Shown piece after piece: positions 43,936 to 55,389 of a stretch of 64,000 nt of DNA. How positions within the stretch are numbered: position 1 is the stretch's first letter; every line of letters begins with the position of its first letter. Made by a program: the position numbers and the translations under genes. The notes under the pieces are model-generated. The model did not search any database. It was not told the origin of the DNA and saw only the letters and a program-made list of their open reading frames with translations. This DNA comes from Pseudoips prasinana. Its lineage: Eukaryota; Arthropoda; Insecta; Lepidoptera; Nolidae. The DNA is taken from the NCBI GenBank assembly GCA_951640165.1, contig OX621266.1, positions 2,170,001-2,234,000 of the forward strand, read 5' to 3'.

Positions 43936-46054
43936 TTAAATAAAAATATCATCGTGACACTTAATAAGCAAACTCGTTCGGTCAGGTAATAAATAACACG
44001 TATATTGCTGTCTCGGTCTCACCCGAGCTTTGTTGCGGTCGCGCAATAATACAATGTATTATATTTTATTTAATAATCCCCATCGGCCACAGTAATGCAC
44101 CACTTACCATTGAAAAGTATAATCATTTGTCTTTGATTCCCCCCATATTTCATTTCTGTACGCCGTAGGTATATTTTTCATACTAAATGGGCCATTACCT
44201 TTGGCAGATTGGGGTAGCTGGATGTGCTGGCGTCTGTACATTTGTATCTAAAGTATATTCAAACCCAACATTTAAAAGTAATAATATGTAGTCAGGTATT
44301 TACGTACTTATCGGTTTTTTTCGTGATTGGATTAATTGTTTTTATCATGACAACAATTGGGCCTAAATCTGCGTATTAAAGCGATAATTAACTTGTAATG
44401 AACACGTATGTTAGGTTTAGGATTTTAGAATCTAAGTCTTATTTATTTAACAAAACTTGGCAGGATGCCAGCTTTTCCACTGAGTAACCGTTAATACTGA
44501 GAGTGTTTCCTATATTTTAAGTGGGATCAATGTTACGTGTAGCTAGGCAAATTATCGTAATCGTATCGTATAATACATGTAATGGTATGTTTTCCGTTAT
44601 ATCATTATTTTATCAGAATTTGAATTGCAGATTTTGTTACGTGCGGTTTGTTATAGATTATTGTGTCTATAAGCGTAAGATGATGTATGAAAATGTTACA
44701 CACTAACATGATTAATAAAAATAAGATCATTGATATTTGAGAAGAAACTGAAATGAAAAATCACTGGCAAGCGGAAAAAATCAGTAGTCGCATCCGTGTT
44801 ATGAGTAGTGAGGTGACTGAGGTGAGCCAGTTCGATCATTATTATTTTATGTATGCATGCAAATTATAGAATTATTTGTATTGCTAATGTTATTAGGCAC
44901 TGTGCTTTATAAAAAGAGACGCAATGCCTTCCCTGAAGACCTAGGCTTAATGAACCGTATATATTATTGAATACCTTATATACATATACTATATGTATAG
45001 ATTAAATCCGTTTTCTTCCATCCTAGTTTGATGGGAAGCACTGATCGGTCACGCAATTGCAAGTACAGTGTTCAGTTTAGTTGACTTTATTATATAATAT
45101 ATGTTTTTGCGACCTGCGCCAAACATTTTCGACTTAAATCGCTTCAATATAATAGTCTACTTGGTGAGAGTTTCATAGGATTATTTTAGCTTCCAATAGA
45201 TTAGTATAATTGGTGTTATTAGATTCTTTTCTTTCTTGATTTGACTTTCTTTTATTCGTTTGGGGACGCCCCAACTGGATGCCCCTATATAAATATCGGT
45301 TTATTATAAGACTAAAACAAATAAGAAAATACTTAACATACCCAAAGTATAAACATGTTCTCAAATTCACTTACAAGAAATGTTCCACCATTGTGGATAA
45401 TCCTGAACAAACCGTTTTACGAAACATCTCGCAACTACGACTCAACTTGCACTGCACTTAGCACTTTTACAAATAGTTAAGTATTAAAGTTTACAATAAG
45501 TATTTCCGACTCCTGTATTTTCTTTGAAATATTTTAATAAATGTTATAGATCGTCTCGTTTAATAATTTTCACACAATTTAACGGTTACAGTTGAATTTC
45601 AGCAATGAAATCTTGCACAAAATAATTTCAGAATTACAGGACAGTAGTAAATTTATAGTTACGAAAATAGCACATTCTGTGTAGCTAACGACGATGAATA
45701 CGACCACCATATCTCATCTGGTGGAAGGCTTAAAATTCGTATCTTTGGAATATCTACAAAAAGCGGGCAGCTGTGTCTCTCTGAGTACTAATAGCCATTT
45801 GCCAATCGTGGCGATAATGGCATTTTCCCACAAATGATGGACGTAATTACGTTGTGGATAATCAAGTCCTACGTAGGTATGCTTAGTATGAAGCTACGGA
45901 AAACGAAACGTTTGAATGAGTTCGGACTTTCGATGGGAATTAAGTATTGTGTTTGTCAAAACGGCTGATATGATGATGCTGAGAAAATAGTTAAAACCTC
46001 TTAATCAAGATTAACACATACCCCTTTACACAAATAATTTAAAATAATAAAAAG

Positions 46055-46222
46055 TAATAAAAGCAATAGATATCCTACATGATGCATGGATGTTTGTTAC
46101 TCTTTCATGCAAAAACTACCAAACGGATTTTCATGCAACTTTGTAATAATATAGCAAATACATCCGAATAACACATGAGCTGTATTTTGTAAAGTTTAAC
46201 GTGGCTAAACCGCGGGCAGAGA
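46055..46222 (-). mobile_element. Dispersed moth repeat, inverted copy
   Basis: GATGTTTGTTACTCTTTCAT at one end and GCTAAACCGCGGGCAGA at the other, the inverse of the module head; closely related to 20740-20905. Confidence 0.6.
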
Positions 46223-47329
46223 TAGTGAATAATAATAATAATACAGTTATAATTTCATCAACATAGGTGCGTCTATTGGATAAATTACAGCACTCACATG
46301 TTATGAAACTATAAAATATAGGTATGTAGGTATAGTTCCGCATTGCAAAACATTGTAATCTAATGGGAAAGTTCAATGAAAATAGCCACAAAATAGAGGC
46401 ACGAAGTGTTTCGCGAATAAAACTTAATTCGCTAAAGAAAATTCCAGACTACTTCTTAAGAAGTAAAGTTCCATAAGTCTGCATTTCGTACATATTTTGT
46501 ATTTCCTGCAATTTTCGTACAAATAATAAACGGATCAACTTTATATTATTATTGTATAAGGCTTATATTATTTATTGTACTGTTCTAACAGCTGGTAAAA
46601 CTTAATTAACTGGATTTATACTCCCATTGATTCAGTGCTTTTGTTTAAGAACAACTGCCCGCTGATCAGTCTGTTAAGTGCCACAGATGGATACCAATCA
46701 ACGTTATGTAGGTGTAAAGAATTATGAGTAGCAAGCTTAATAAAAAAAGCTTGATAGTGTAGTTATAGTTATTCTAAAACCTTTTTAAAATGAGCAACTA
46801 ATCAAAGCTCCTACTAAATAAGGTTTGTGGTTAGACATAGACATTATCTGTTAAAACAACCGCAAACTAACAACTGGAAAAGCGTTTGCTGCAAGTCATA
46901 CATGAAAGCAAAACTTTAATAAGCATAAATTTAAATCAATACAATTATTATTATTCCATATATCTTAGTTTCTTTTATTGAATTTAATACATATTGGATT
47001 AACTACGTTTTCAATTTGCAACATGATTAATTTTCTTTCTAAGTAAGTATATATTAACATCATCAAGGATGTATATCGTGTAATTTATTAGGCTAGTTAT
47101 ATTTAGACGTGATTTGGAAGGTATAAAAAAGCTTAATTATATGAATGAAACCATTATTTTTGCTCAAACATAGTTGATTTGTTGCTCATCTAGTATTTGT
47201 AGGTGATAACAACAAAAATGTTCCTAGTTCTGACACAGAAAGAGTACAGGGAAGAATCATGTCTGTAAGCAGATTTTTTTCGAGGGGACCATTGAAACAT
47301 CCCAATTGCTGGATTACAAAAATGCATTG

Positions 47330-47460
47330 TTCTTGATGGGCCGGTTGGCGTGGTCGGTAGAGACAGGCGTGGACGGATATTTGGGTGCATTAATATGTCT
47401 GTTTGTACTGAGTCTGGTTGTAATATACTAGACTTTTCTTTTGTAAATACATACTTATAT
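47330..47460 (+). mobile_element. SINE family B, short copy
   Basis: GGGCCGGTTGGCGTGGTCGG head, then GTCTGTTTGTACTGAGTCTGG and the AAATACATACTTATATA segment. Confidence 0.65.
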
Positions 47461-47759
47461 AAAAAGTATGTGTACTTGATAAGAATTTCGATACTTTATT
47501 TGCTAAACTGGACTTGATAATTTTTGGAGAGTGGAAATGAAACGAGCTTTTTACGTTGAAACCAAATTGGTATCTACTGGTATATTAGTTCAAAAATACA
47601 GCGTTCGAGGATAGGGGTAGGGAACAATATTAGACCAATACGAGGCGTTTATTATCGCGTGTACATAATCTCTAAACCACCAAGCGCCCACCATCACATT
47701 ATATTACTACTAATTGGTTGTAAGAATCTGTTCAGGTCCCCACGGCACGGCATCTTTAG

Positions 47760-47995
47760 AATGATGCGTGAACAGTATGTATTTACAAAAGAAAAGTCTA
47801 GTATATGGAGTATATCAAATCAAATCAAATATTTATTTCACAAAATTTTAAGTACATGTTACTTTCAACAATGATTTCTGCACTAAGCACGCAGGCTTCA
47901 TATCTGTTATCTGGTTTCCATAGTACAACCTCTGCTTAATTTGAGATCAGATGGCCGTGTGTGAATGATCTCCTAGGATATTATTATTATTTAGT
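47760..47995 (+). mobile_element. SINE family B, 3' part with internal insertion
   Basis: GTATTTACAAAAGAAAAGTC, then an insertion that starts (ATCAA)n at about 47813, then ATCTGGTTTCCATAGTACAA and the end CCTAGGATATT(ATT)n. Confidence 0.65.
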
Positions 47996-49114
47996 TGTTG
48001 AGAAATGATTGACTAAAAAATTTGTCTGAAGAACAGTTAGCGGCAAAATTAGATGATCAAAATCGGACAAGAGATATGGATTTATGAAAGCAGTATCATT
48101 TGGTAATATTTTTTACACTTAATACTGATGCACTTTAGAACAGTTCACCGCCACACTATTTTGATGCATCTTACGATAATTAGTTTTGAATGTCCGATTT
48201 GATAAATTATTATTGAAAGAAACACACACATAATGATGGCCGGTGATTAATTAAATAAAATAAATATATTAATTTAATTAATAATAAATAAATTAAATAC
48301 CTACTTGGATCATCATCGTTTTAAATATTCCCTTATCGTAAGAAACTTACATTTGATTGTCCATGGCTATGTATTCATAAGTGCAGACGCAATATTTCTA
48401 TTATAGACTAGCTGGTGCCCGCGACTTTGTCCGCGACAATTTTGAATGATGACCAATGTAACTACTTACTTCTAGCTTAATCTAAAAAATATAACATTTA
48501 AAAAAAATAAGCAATATACATTGAATAAAACCTAACCTATAAATAACCTTACTAAGAAATAAATGAAAGACCACTTTGCTACTGTTATTTACAAAAAGGA
48601 CCCGATATCATAAAGCAAAAATCAAAGAATACATATCAATTGTCCTTAAGTATAGTCAGTAAGTAAAATAATAATCAACGATGCATTAATCACAAAGGTA
48701 ACTCCAATTAGATTAGGTTGCGACATTTTGTGAACGAAACCATAGCGCGATCTAAAACGATGATTACGCCATCTACTGACAAAAATATAAACTTGTAAAG
48801 CGGTAAAATTAAGGTGTGTGCATATATTTTGGGTGAGATTTAGGCGATCATTTATTGATTCAGTTTTGGACTACCTTTTATTTCAAGCATTTATTTATTT
48901 TAACCGATATGCCAATTAAGTTCCGCGATCTGAAACGACATTAACGCCATCTAGTTACAAAATTGTGAACTTGTAGATCAGTAAAATTAAGATGATGTTT
49001 TTTGGGTGCGATCATCTCGACCCCAACAATTTATACTACGCTAACTCGAATTTTAGATATATTCGTTTTTTATCCCAATTTGATTAAAATGTCGTTTTTT
49101 TAATTTGTTAATAG

Positions 49115-49371
49115 GTCATCGTAGCCTAGTTGGTAGTGCTCCTGCCTACGAAGCTGGTGGTCCTGGGTTCGAATCCCGGTAAGTGCAAATATTTGTGTGA
49201 TGAGCACAAATATTTGTTTCTGAGTCATGGATGTTTTCTATGTATATAAGTATTCATCTATCTATATAAGTATGTATATCGTCGCCTGGTACCCATAGTA
49301 CAAGCTTTGCTTAGTTTGGGGCTAGGATGATCTGTGTGACATTGTTCCTAGATATTATTATTAGTATAAAA
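49115..49371 (+). mobile_element. tRNA-headed SINE, family A
   Basis: Third copy, nearly identical to 9841-10080 over head and body, with a short (ATT)n tail. Confidence 0.88.
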
Positions 49372-49574
49372 TTTACCAAATAAAGAAGTTACAAATCTCA
49401 TAAAACGCTAAATCTTTACTTAGACGACAACGACCACGACATTTTAAGCTACTTGGCATAAGAAACTAATTTTTTAACATTTGTGTTTGCTTAAATTGTT
49501 GGTGGCGATCTATTGAATCAGTTTTGGATTACCTTTTTTTAACAACAAATTATTCCCTGGATTGCTTTATTTTA

Positions 49575-50770
49575 ACTGAAAGACCAAATACCAATTTACA
49601 TGCGTTTAACTAAAAAAATACAGACTTTCATGTACATATATACAAATTTACATCGCCTATTCTAGTCGTCCTTAGGGGTGGAATTTCCAAAAATCCTGAA
49701 ATATATATTTATTATTTTTAAATGGAAGGCCATATACCTACCAATTTTCATGCGTTTACCTAAAAATTGTCACATTTTTATACAAACTTACATCCCCTAT
49801 TTGTCACCCTTAGGGGTGGAATTCTCGGAAATCCTGAAATAAATATTTTTTTATTTTTAACTGAAAGGCCAAATACCAATTTTCATGGGTTTAACTTCAA
49901 AAATGTCGCATTTTTCATACAAACTTACATCCCCTATATTACGCCCTAAGGGGTGGAATTCCCAAAAATCCTGAAATATATATTTTTAATTTTAACTGAA
50001 ATGCCAAATAATAAGTGTCATGCGTTTAATTTAAAACTTTTCACATTTTTTATACAAACTTACATACCCAATTTTACGCCCTTAGGGGTAGAATTTTCAA
50101 AAACCCTTCTTTAGTGGATGCCTACGTCATAAAAGGTACCTTCTGTCAATATTTCAAGTCTTTAACTCCAGCCGTTTAGGCTGTGCGTTGATATGTCAGT
50201 CAGTCAGTATAAACTTACATCACCTATTTTATGCCCTTCGGGGTGGAATTTTCAAAAATCCTGGAATACATATTTTTATTTTTAATTAAAAGGCCAAATA
50301 GCAATTTTCATGCGTTTAACTTAAAAATTGACACATTTTGCATACAAACTTACATGCCCTATTTTACGCCCTAAGGGGTGGAATTCCCAAAAATCCTGAA
50401 ATATATATTTTTAATTTTTAACTGAAATGCCTAATACCAATTTTCATGCGTTTAACTTAAAAATTGTCACATTTTTCATACAAACTTAAACCCCCTATTT
50501 TACGCTCTTGGGGCTGGAATTTCCAAAAATGCTGAAATACATATTTTTTATTTTTAACTAAAAGACCAAATACCAATGTTCATGCGTTTAACTTAAAAAT
50601 TGACACATTTTCCATACAAACTTACATCCCCTATTTTTCGCACTTGGGGGTGGAATTTCTAAAAACCCTGCAATACGTGACTTTTTATTTTTAACTGGAA
50701 GGCCAAATACCAATTTTTATGCCTTACACTTCAAAAACGGCAAAGTTTCATACTAACTTATCGCCGCTGT
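49575..50770 (+). repeat. Tandem array, about nine units of ~136 bp
   Basis: The anchor TACAAACTTACATCCCCTAT (with variants) falls at about 49647, 49781, 49918, 50053, 50208, 50343, 50479, 50615 and 50748; most steps are 134-137 bp and one is 155. Each unit includes CTTAGGGGTGGAATT, CAAAAATCCTGAAATA and AATTTTCATGCGTTTAACTT. The long step carries an extra block resembling the element's 3' end. Confidence 0.92.
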
Positions 50771-50936
50771 TTTACCCTCTTAGGGGTTGAATTTCGAAAA
50801 ACCCTTCCTTATTCCTTGTCCACATTATAAAGCAAACATTTGTGCAAAATTTCAGCTTTCTAGGTCCAAGGGTTTGGGCTGGGCGTTGATGAGTCAGTCA
50901 GTCAGTCAGGACTTGTCTTTTTATTTATATAGATTT

Positions 50937-52502
50937 TCAACTTAATCACATACGCATAAGGTTCACTTTCAATTGGGGAAATTTAACAGATTGGGGTAGC
51001 TAGATGTGCTGGCATCTGTACAAAGCAAATTGAAAAGGCTCCTGGCATATCAGTTTGTTAATGAGCGCTAATCCTAAATTAATGGGTGAGAATGAGATTT
51101 TCACTAATAATATTATTTTTTTTAGTACCAGGGATTTTGTGACTTTAGATGAGAACGCGTTAGTTCACTATTTACATAAATAGAAAATATATCTGTAGTT
51201 ATTCGATCCGAATTACTGGCCATCATTTGTTTAGGGCCTCTGGTATAACCTCTGAATAGCGGTATTTTGGATACAGTTTCCACGTTCTGTTCATGGCATC
51301 TAACTCTCAAGTACACTTTAATCCGATCAAATTAGTTCATTCACTAAGGGGAACGAACTAACCGGTAAAGATTCAGGTAAGCCGGTTTTCCGGTTGCCTC
51401 AGCGAGCAGGGAGCTTAAATTATAACACGTAATATTAAATTTGCTGGAAACCAGATGCTTATTCCTTTGAGATTGCGTAAGCCTCAAATAGTTTCCCAAG
51501 TTGTTGTGTTGCTTGTTTATTCTTGTTTTACAAGCGTTGAATTTACTTAAATGTTATGATTGAAACATTGAAAGTTAAGTTCTTTTAGAGAATGTTTAAA
51601 AACATAACGTTGTATCTCTACCACGCGATGCATATGGCACGCAGTCGGACACATATGAAATGCTAAGAATTAGCTCTCAATCTTAGCTTTTTATAGATAT
51701 CCGAATTTATGCTAGGTGCATCATGTGGTAAATTGGAAATTGTCTGAAACGACACAACGGGTTATTCTATTGATTTAAAGTTGCTTAATGTAATTTGAAA
51801 TTAAATTATCGGGAGTGATTTTAGCATTCTTCAAAATATTTTTTTCAAAATGCGGTCAAATAGGTGAATTGAATTAGTACAGACCAGTTCAGGTTACCTC
51901 GAGGCGCTCATAGCTAGATGCTCTGACCGATCCGTAAGCGATCCATGAGGTTAAGCAACTAGGTCAGTGATCCGTCCATAGATGGGTTACCACCAAAGTA
52001 GTTTAATTTCTTAACGTCTCCGTGCTTCGGAGGGCATAACGTGCCCTCCGGAGCTGTCGGTCCCGGTTGTAGTCATTGGACAACAGTAGTTAAGCTATGT
52101 CAGAAGCCTACTGGGCAGCTTGAACAACTGTGACACTAAGGTGGTTACCTTAGTGCCCATACGATAAGTAAGTTCATGTTGATACAAGGAAAGGCAATCA
52201 AAAAGCAATTCTACCACTAAGAACATTATATAACCAAAACATAAACCCAAGCCTACACTTTAACATTGAATTAATTGATTTAGAGAAGGCCCACGATAAA
52301 ATACACTGGAAATAGATGATGAAAATATTTAGAATTCAGAATTTATATTACAGAGAAGCATAATTGTATAAGGAACAAAAGCAATATTCGATATGCGGAA
52401 TGATAGGGAAAGCATGTCAAAAATAGAAAGCGAAACGATTTTTTATTTAATTCAATTGCAAGGTTCAAGAACGCACGGTGGTTATTATTAAAACGTTATT
52501 AT
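50937..52502. other. Upstream region, repeat remnants
   Basis: No gene. 52010-52160 resembles old LINE/SINE debris (CTCCGTGCTTCGGAGGGCAT, GTCGGTCCCGGTTGTAGTCA) related to the body of SINE C. Confidence 0.5.
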
Positions 52503-52730
52503 AAGACTCTTATTTGAGACTAGCTGTTACCCGCGCTTTTACCCGCGTTATATATTATAAATGCCTATGTGGTTATCCAGGGTGTCAGCTAACTCCATAC
52601 CAAATTTTATTAAAATCGCTCCAGCCGTTTAGACGTGAACAAGTAACAAACATACACAGTTGGTGAGTGTGCGACTATGTGAGTCACACACTCACCAACT
52701 TTCGCCTTTATAATATTAGTGTGATAAGTG
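52503..52730 (+). mobile_element. Dispersed moth repeat, complete short copy with hairpin
   Basis: GACTAGCTGTTACCCGCGCT head, TAAAATCGCTCCAGCCGTTT core, and TTTATAATATTAGTGTGAT end. A 14-bp perfect hairpin sits at 52658-52700. Confidence 0.7.
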
Positions 52731-52811
52731 TGATTATTTACCGGTATTTTTAATAATACTGTAATATTTCAACCGCGACATTCTAAGATAACTCTCCGAT
52801 CTCTTTATATC

Positions 52812-52843
52812 CAACGGTCTCGTAGATTTCTACGAGATCGTTG
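52812..52843. repeat. Hairpin, 15-bp arms
   Basis: CAACGGTCTCGTAGA pairs with TCTACGAGATCGTTG, one mismatch, 2-base spacer. Confidence 0.9.
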
Positions 52844-53401
52844 TATGCATTTTCAATAAAAAAATATCTAAAAATAAATTTCCTAAATGATCGGTGTGAA
52901 TGAACATACACATCAAATTGTGAACTTTGAAGGACTATGCCCAGCTATAGTATTACATAAAAATGGCTATAGGTATTAGTACAGCTTAAACAGAACGCAA
53001 CTGTACCGTTCAATTATAGGTTTGACGATTGCATTTTCATGTAGTTTTCTACAGTTGGTCTGAATGGATTAAACAAAAAGCCGCTTAGTATTTTCGGTGT
53101 GAAAACGAAGTTTGAATATAGATTGACATTCGGTTTGTGGTTCTGTCGAAATGATTCGATGCGACAGGGGCTAACGAGAAACATCAGACCACTCCCCAAA
53201 ATTCAATTATCTTCTGCAATCCTGAGGGCACTTATTTCTTTCCATTTTTGTAGCTGTGTTCATTGGCTGTCCGTTCAAATGCTTTAGTGATCGTGGTTAT
53301 ACACTTGAACGCATTTTATATGACAGAATGCGTTCAACTGTATATAAATATGCAGCTATTTAAATACATACATAAAACATAAATGAAACTTGAGCTAATA
53401 A

Positions 53402-53688
53402 GTAATAATAATATCGTGGCACATTATTCACACACGGCCATCTGATCCCAATCTAAGCAGAGCTTGTATCTACTAGAAAACCCCGATAACTGATCTAATA
53501 TAATATATAGATACTGAGTATACCTACTACTTTTCTTTTGAAAATACATACTTATACTGATAATTTCACCCAGACTCAGGACAAACAGAAATGTTCATGG
53601 CCACAAATATCTGTCCTGGGTGGGAATCGAACCTATGACCTGCGGCGTCAAAGGCAAGCATTTGCCAACCACGTCAACTGGCCCGTTA
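53402..53688 (-). mobile_element. SINE family B, inverted, near full length
   Basis: Tail AATAATAATATCGTGGCACA at the left; head with GTTGACGTGGTTGGCAAATG and GGTTCGATTCCCACCC at the right (minus strand). Confidence 0.82.
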
Positions 53689-53714
53689 AATAATGTATTT
53701 GTAAAATAGATTCC

Positions 53715-54484
53715 TAAGGGTCTGTTTCACAATGTCCAGATAAAGTCCCGAATAAGCTACTTGCAACTTATCTATCGAATAAAGACATTGTTTGCGTTTC
53801 ATAATCCATAAATAGTACTAACTGGCAAATAAACTGCAAAGTAAACTATTGGCCAGATCAAGCTTCAGATAGCAAAGAAAAAATTAACTGATGCATAAGA
53901 TATCTGACAGATGTCATTCGACGCTTATTTCGGTGGTGTTTATTGTTAGAATAAAATGGTAAAATTTGATACTATTGAAGACGAAATTGATGAATTATTT
54001 GATCGTGAACCGCGCATAAATCCGACACCGCTAAGAAAAACATCACCGAAACACCGCAACAAACATTTGTTGACATTAACATTTGACGTCTATTTATTTG
54101 ACTTTCGTACGTTTATTTTCTCACAAAAAAAATCAATTTATGTTTGTGTTTTTATTTGATAAAATAATAGTTAGAAGATAAATTTGAAAATATTTATGCA
54201 AACCTGAAAATGCTAACCATAAAAAATAGTAAAAAGATATTTTTAGGTATGTTTATCATAAGAAATGTTTTTATAGTTTGTCTGTTTCGTAAGACGGAAC
54301 GACAAAATACGACGTTGCCGATCTTACCTATTAGTAACTACCGAATAGCTATCTGGCAAATAAATTTATTGGGAAGGTGGTGGTGAAACGCAATGTGTTT
54401 TATTCAGAAATTATATCTGTCAGTTTATTTATTTGGTAGTTAGCTATCCGACACTTTATCTGAACATTGTGAAACAGACCCTTA
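53715..54484. mobile_element. Harbinger-like miniature transposon
   Basis: Terminal inverted repeats of about 36 bp: TAAGGGTCTGTTTCACAATG at 53715 and its inverted counterpart ending at 54484, two to four mismatches. GGGYCTGTTTCACAA ends with TAA/TTA flanks fit PIF/Harbinger. Inside, an ATG at 53956 opens a 67-codon frame (MVKFDTIEDEIDELFDREPR) that may be the remnant start of an autonomous element's protein. Confidence 0.75.
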
Positions 54485-54743
54485 ATAAATTGATTTTAAA
54501 GTAACTGTATACGGCGCGCGAGATGGGATTGCGGCTGATCATCAGCCAGCCAGTGACGCTGCGTGCATTACACACTGCGAATGGGGCGAGTTGCAGCGCC
54601 AGCGACGTGTACCCTACACCCAGCATTCTGCCCAGCATGGTGGTGAAAGACCCGTCAAGTAGCCCACCCATCCGGTAGTACGCCTGTTCCGGAATGAGAG
54701 CTACACAGTTCCAGGTCTTAAGATTTTGTTGGCTATAATTCAT
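54485..54743 (-). other. Unassigned GC-rich open frame
   Basis: The minus strand is open from 54743 leftward (MNYSQQNLKTWNCVALIPEQ, then MGGLLDGSFTTMLGRMLGVG and SVTGWLMISRNPISRAV) and runs about 28 bp into the Harbinger element. GC content is well above the neighbourhood. I do not recognise a family, and a plus-strand frame is also open here, so it could be a lone exon or a TE fragment. Confidence 0.3.
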
Positions 54744-54880
54744 TTACATTATAGTGTATTCGTTTATGTAAATGGTCTAGCTACCTATGGAACTTAGTAC
54801 TTAACAAGTGAACTATTACCTGTAAACTATGATATGTTTATAGTGTGCAGTAAAGTGTATATATCGTATCTTATCAACTT

Positions 54881-54939
54881 GGGGCTGCCATGGTCGTATT
54901 GTGACCAAAAGCCCCTAAATGTATAATCGATAAAAAAAA
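54881..54939 (+). mobile_element. Tiny truncated retroinsertion with 13-bp TSD
   Basis: 59 bp starting GGGGCTGCCATGGTCGTATT and ending in A(8) lie between two exact copies of ATCTTATCAACTT (54868-54880 and 54940-54952), the signature of target-primed reverse transcription. Confidence 0.85.
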
Positions 54940-55389
54940 ATCTTATCAACTTGTAGAACTTCAATCAACTAATGTAAATAATATAAAATACATAAACGAA
55001 ACGATTCATTAGAAGATTTAAATAGAGATTTTTTAAAATTCTATTATCACCTTATGTTTTCATAGTCTAATAACGATTCCTTGCAACTAATTTGTACGGT
55101 GAACACATATAACCTAAAATATTGGTGGTAAATAATAAATCCTTGCTAGTTATTACAATATAAAATACAAATCAGTTCTACGGAGACATCTAATATAACA
55201 ACGAGGAAAAAACTACCTTCAATCAAACAGCAGCTCACAGAAACACCTACAACGGAAAATCAATCGTCCCCGAAACAGGACTCTCATGTACTTACTGATT
55301 ACGATACATCTTATGAAATAGATACCTCACCGCCCCAACTTTCAAAAAGTGTAGACGGAACAACAACTAATACACTATCAATATCTGAG

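Larger units (their letters stand above)
42323..48410. other. Upstream syd intron or 5' region, no coding exon found
   Basis: Searched on the minus strand for the JIP3 coiled-coil exon that should precede 42165; none was recognised. Contains a 27-bp hairpin (42890-42961), repeat modules at 43607 and 46055, a LINE-end scrap (45715-45850) and SINE B pieces (47330, 47760). Confidence 0.5.
48411..50936 (+). mobile_element. Expanded dispersed repeat with tandem array
   Basis: Starts ACTAGCTGGTGCCCGCGACT and ends GACTTGTCTTTTTATTTATATAGAT, the boundaries of a common moth repeat. Its interior holds a SINE A (49115-49371) and a 136-bp tandem array (49575-50770). No open frame, so probably non-autonomous. 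Confidence 0.7.

Noticed and set aside
45380..45430. Possible mini-exon on the minus strand with gtaagt donor
   Set aside because: Only about 30 nt, with no phase or similarity support.
49575..50770. CRISPR-like or protein-coding tandem repeat
   Set aside because: Units are 136 bp, contiguous without spacers, and carry no open frame; this is a eukaryotic tandem array.
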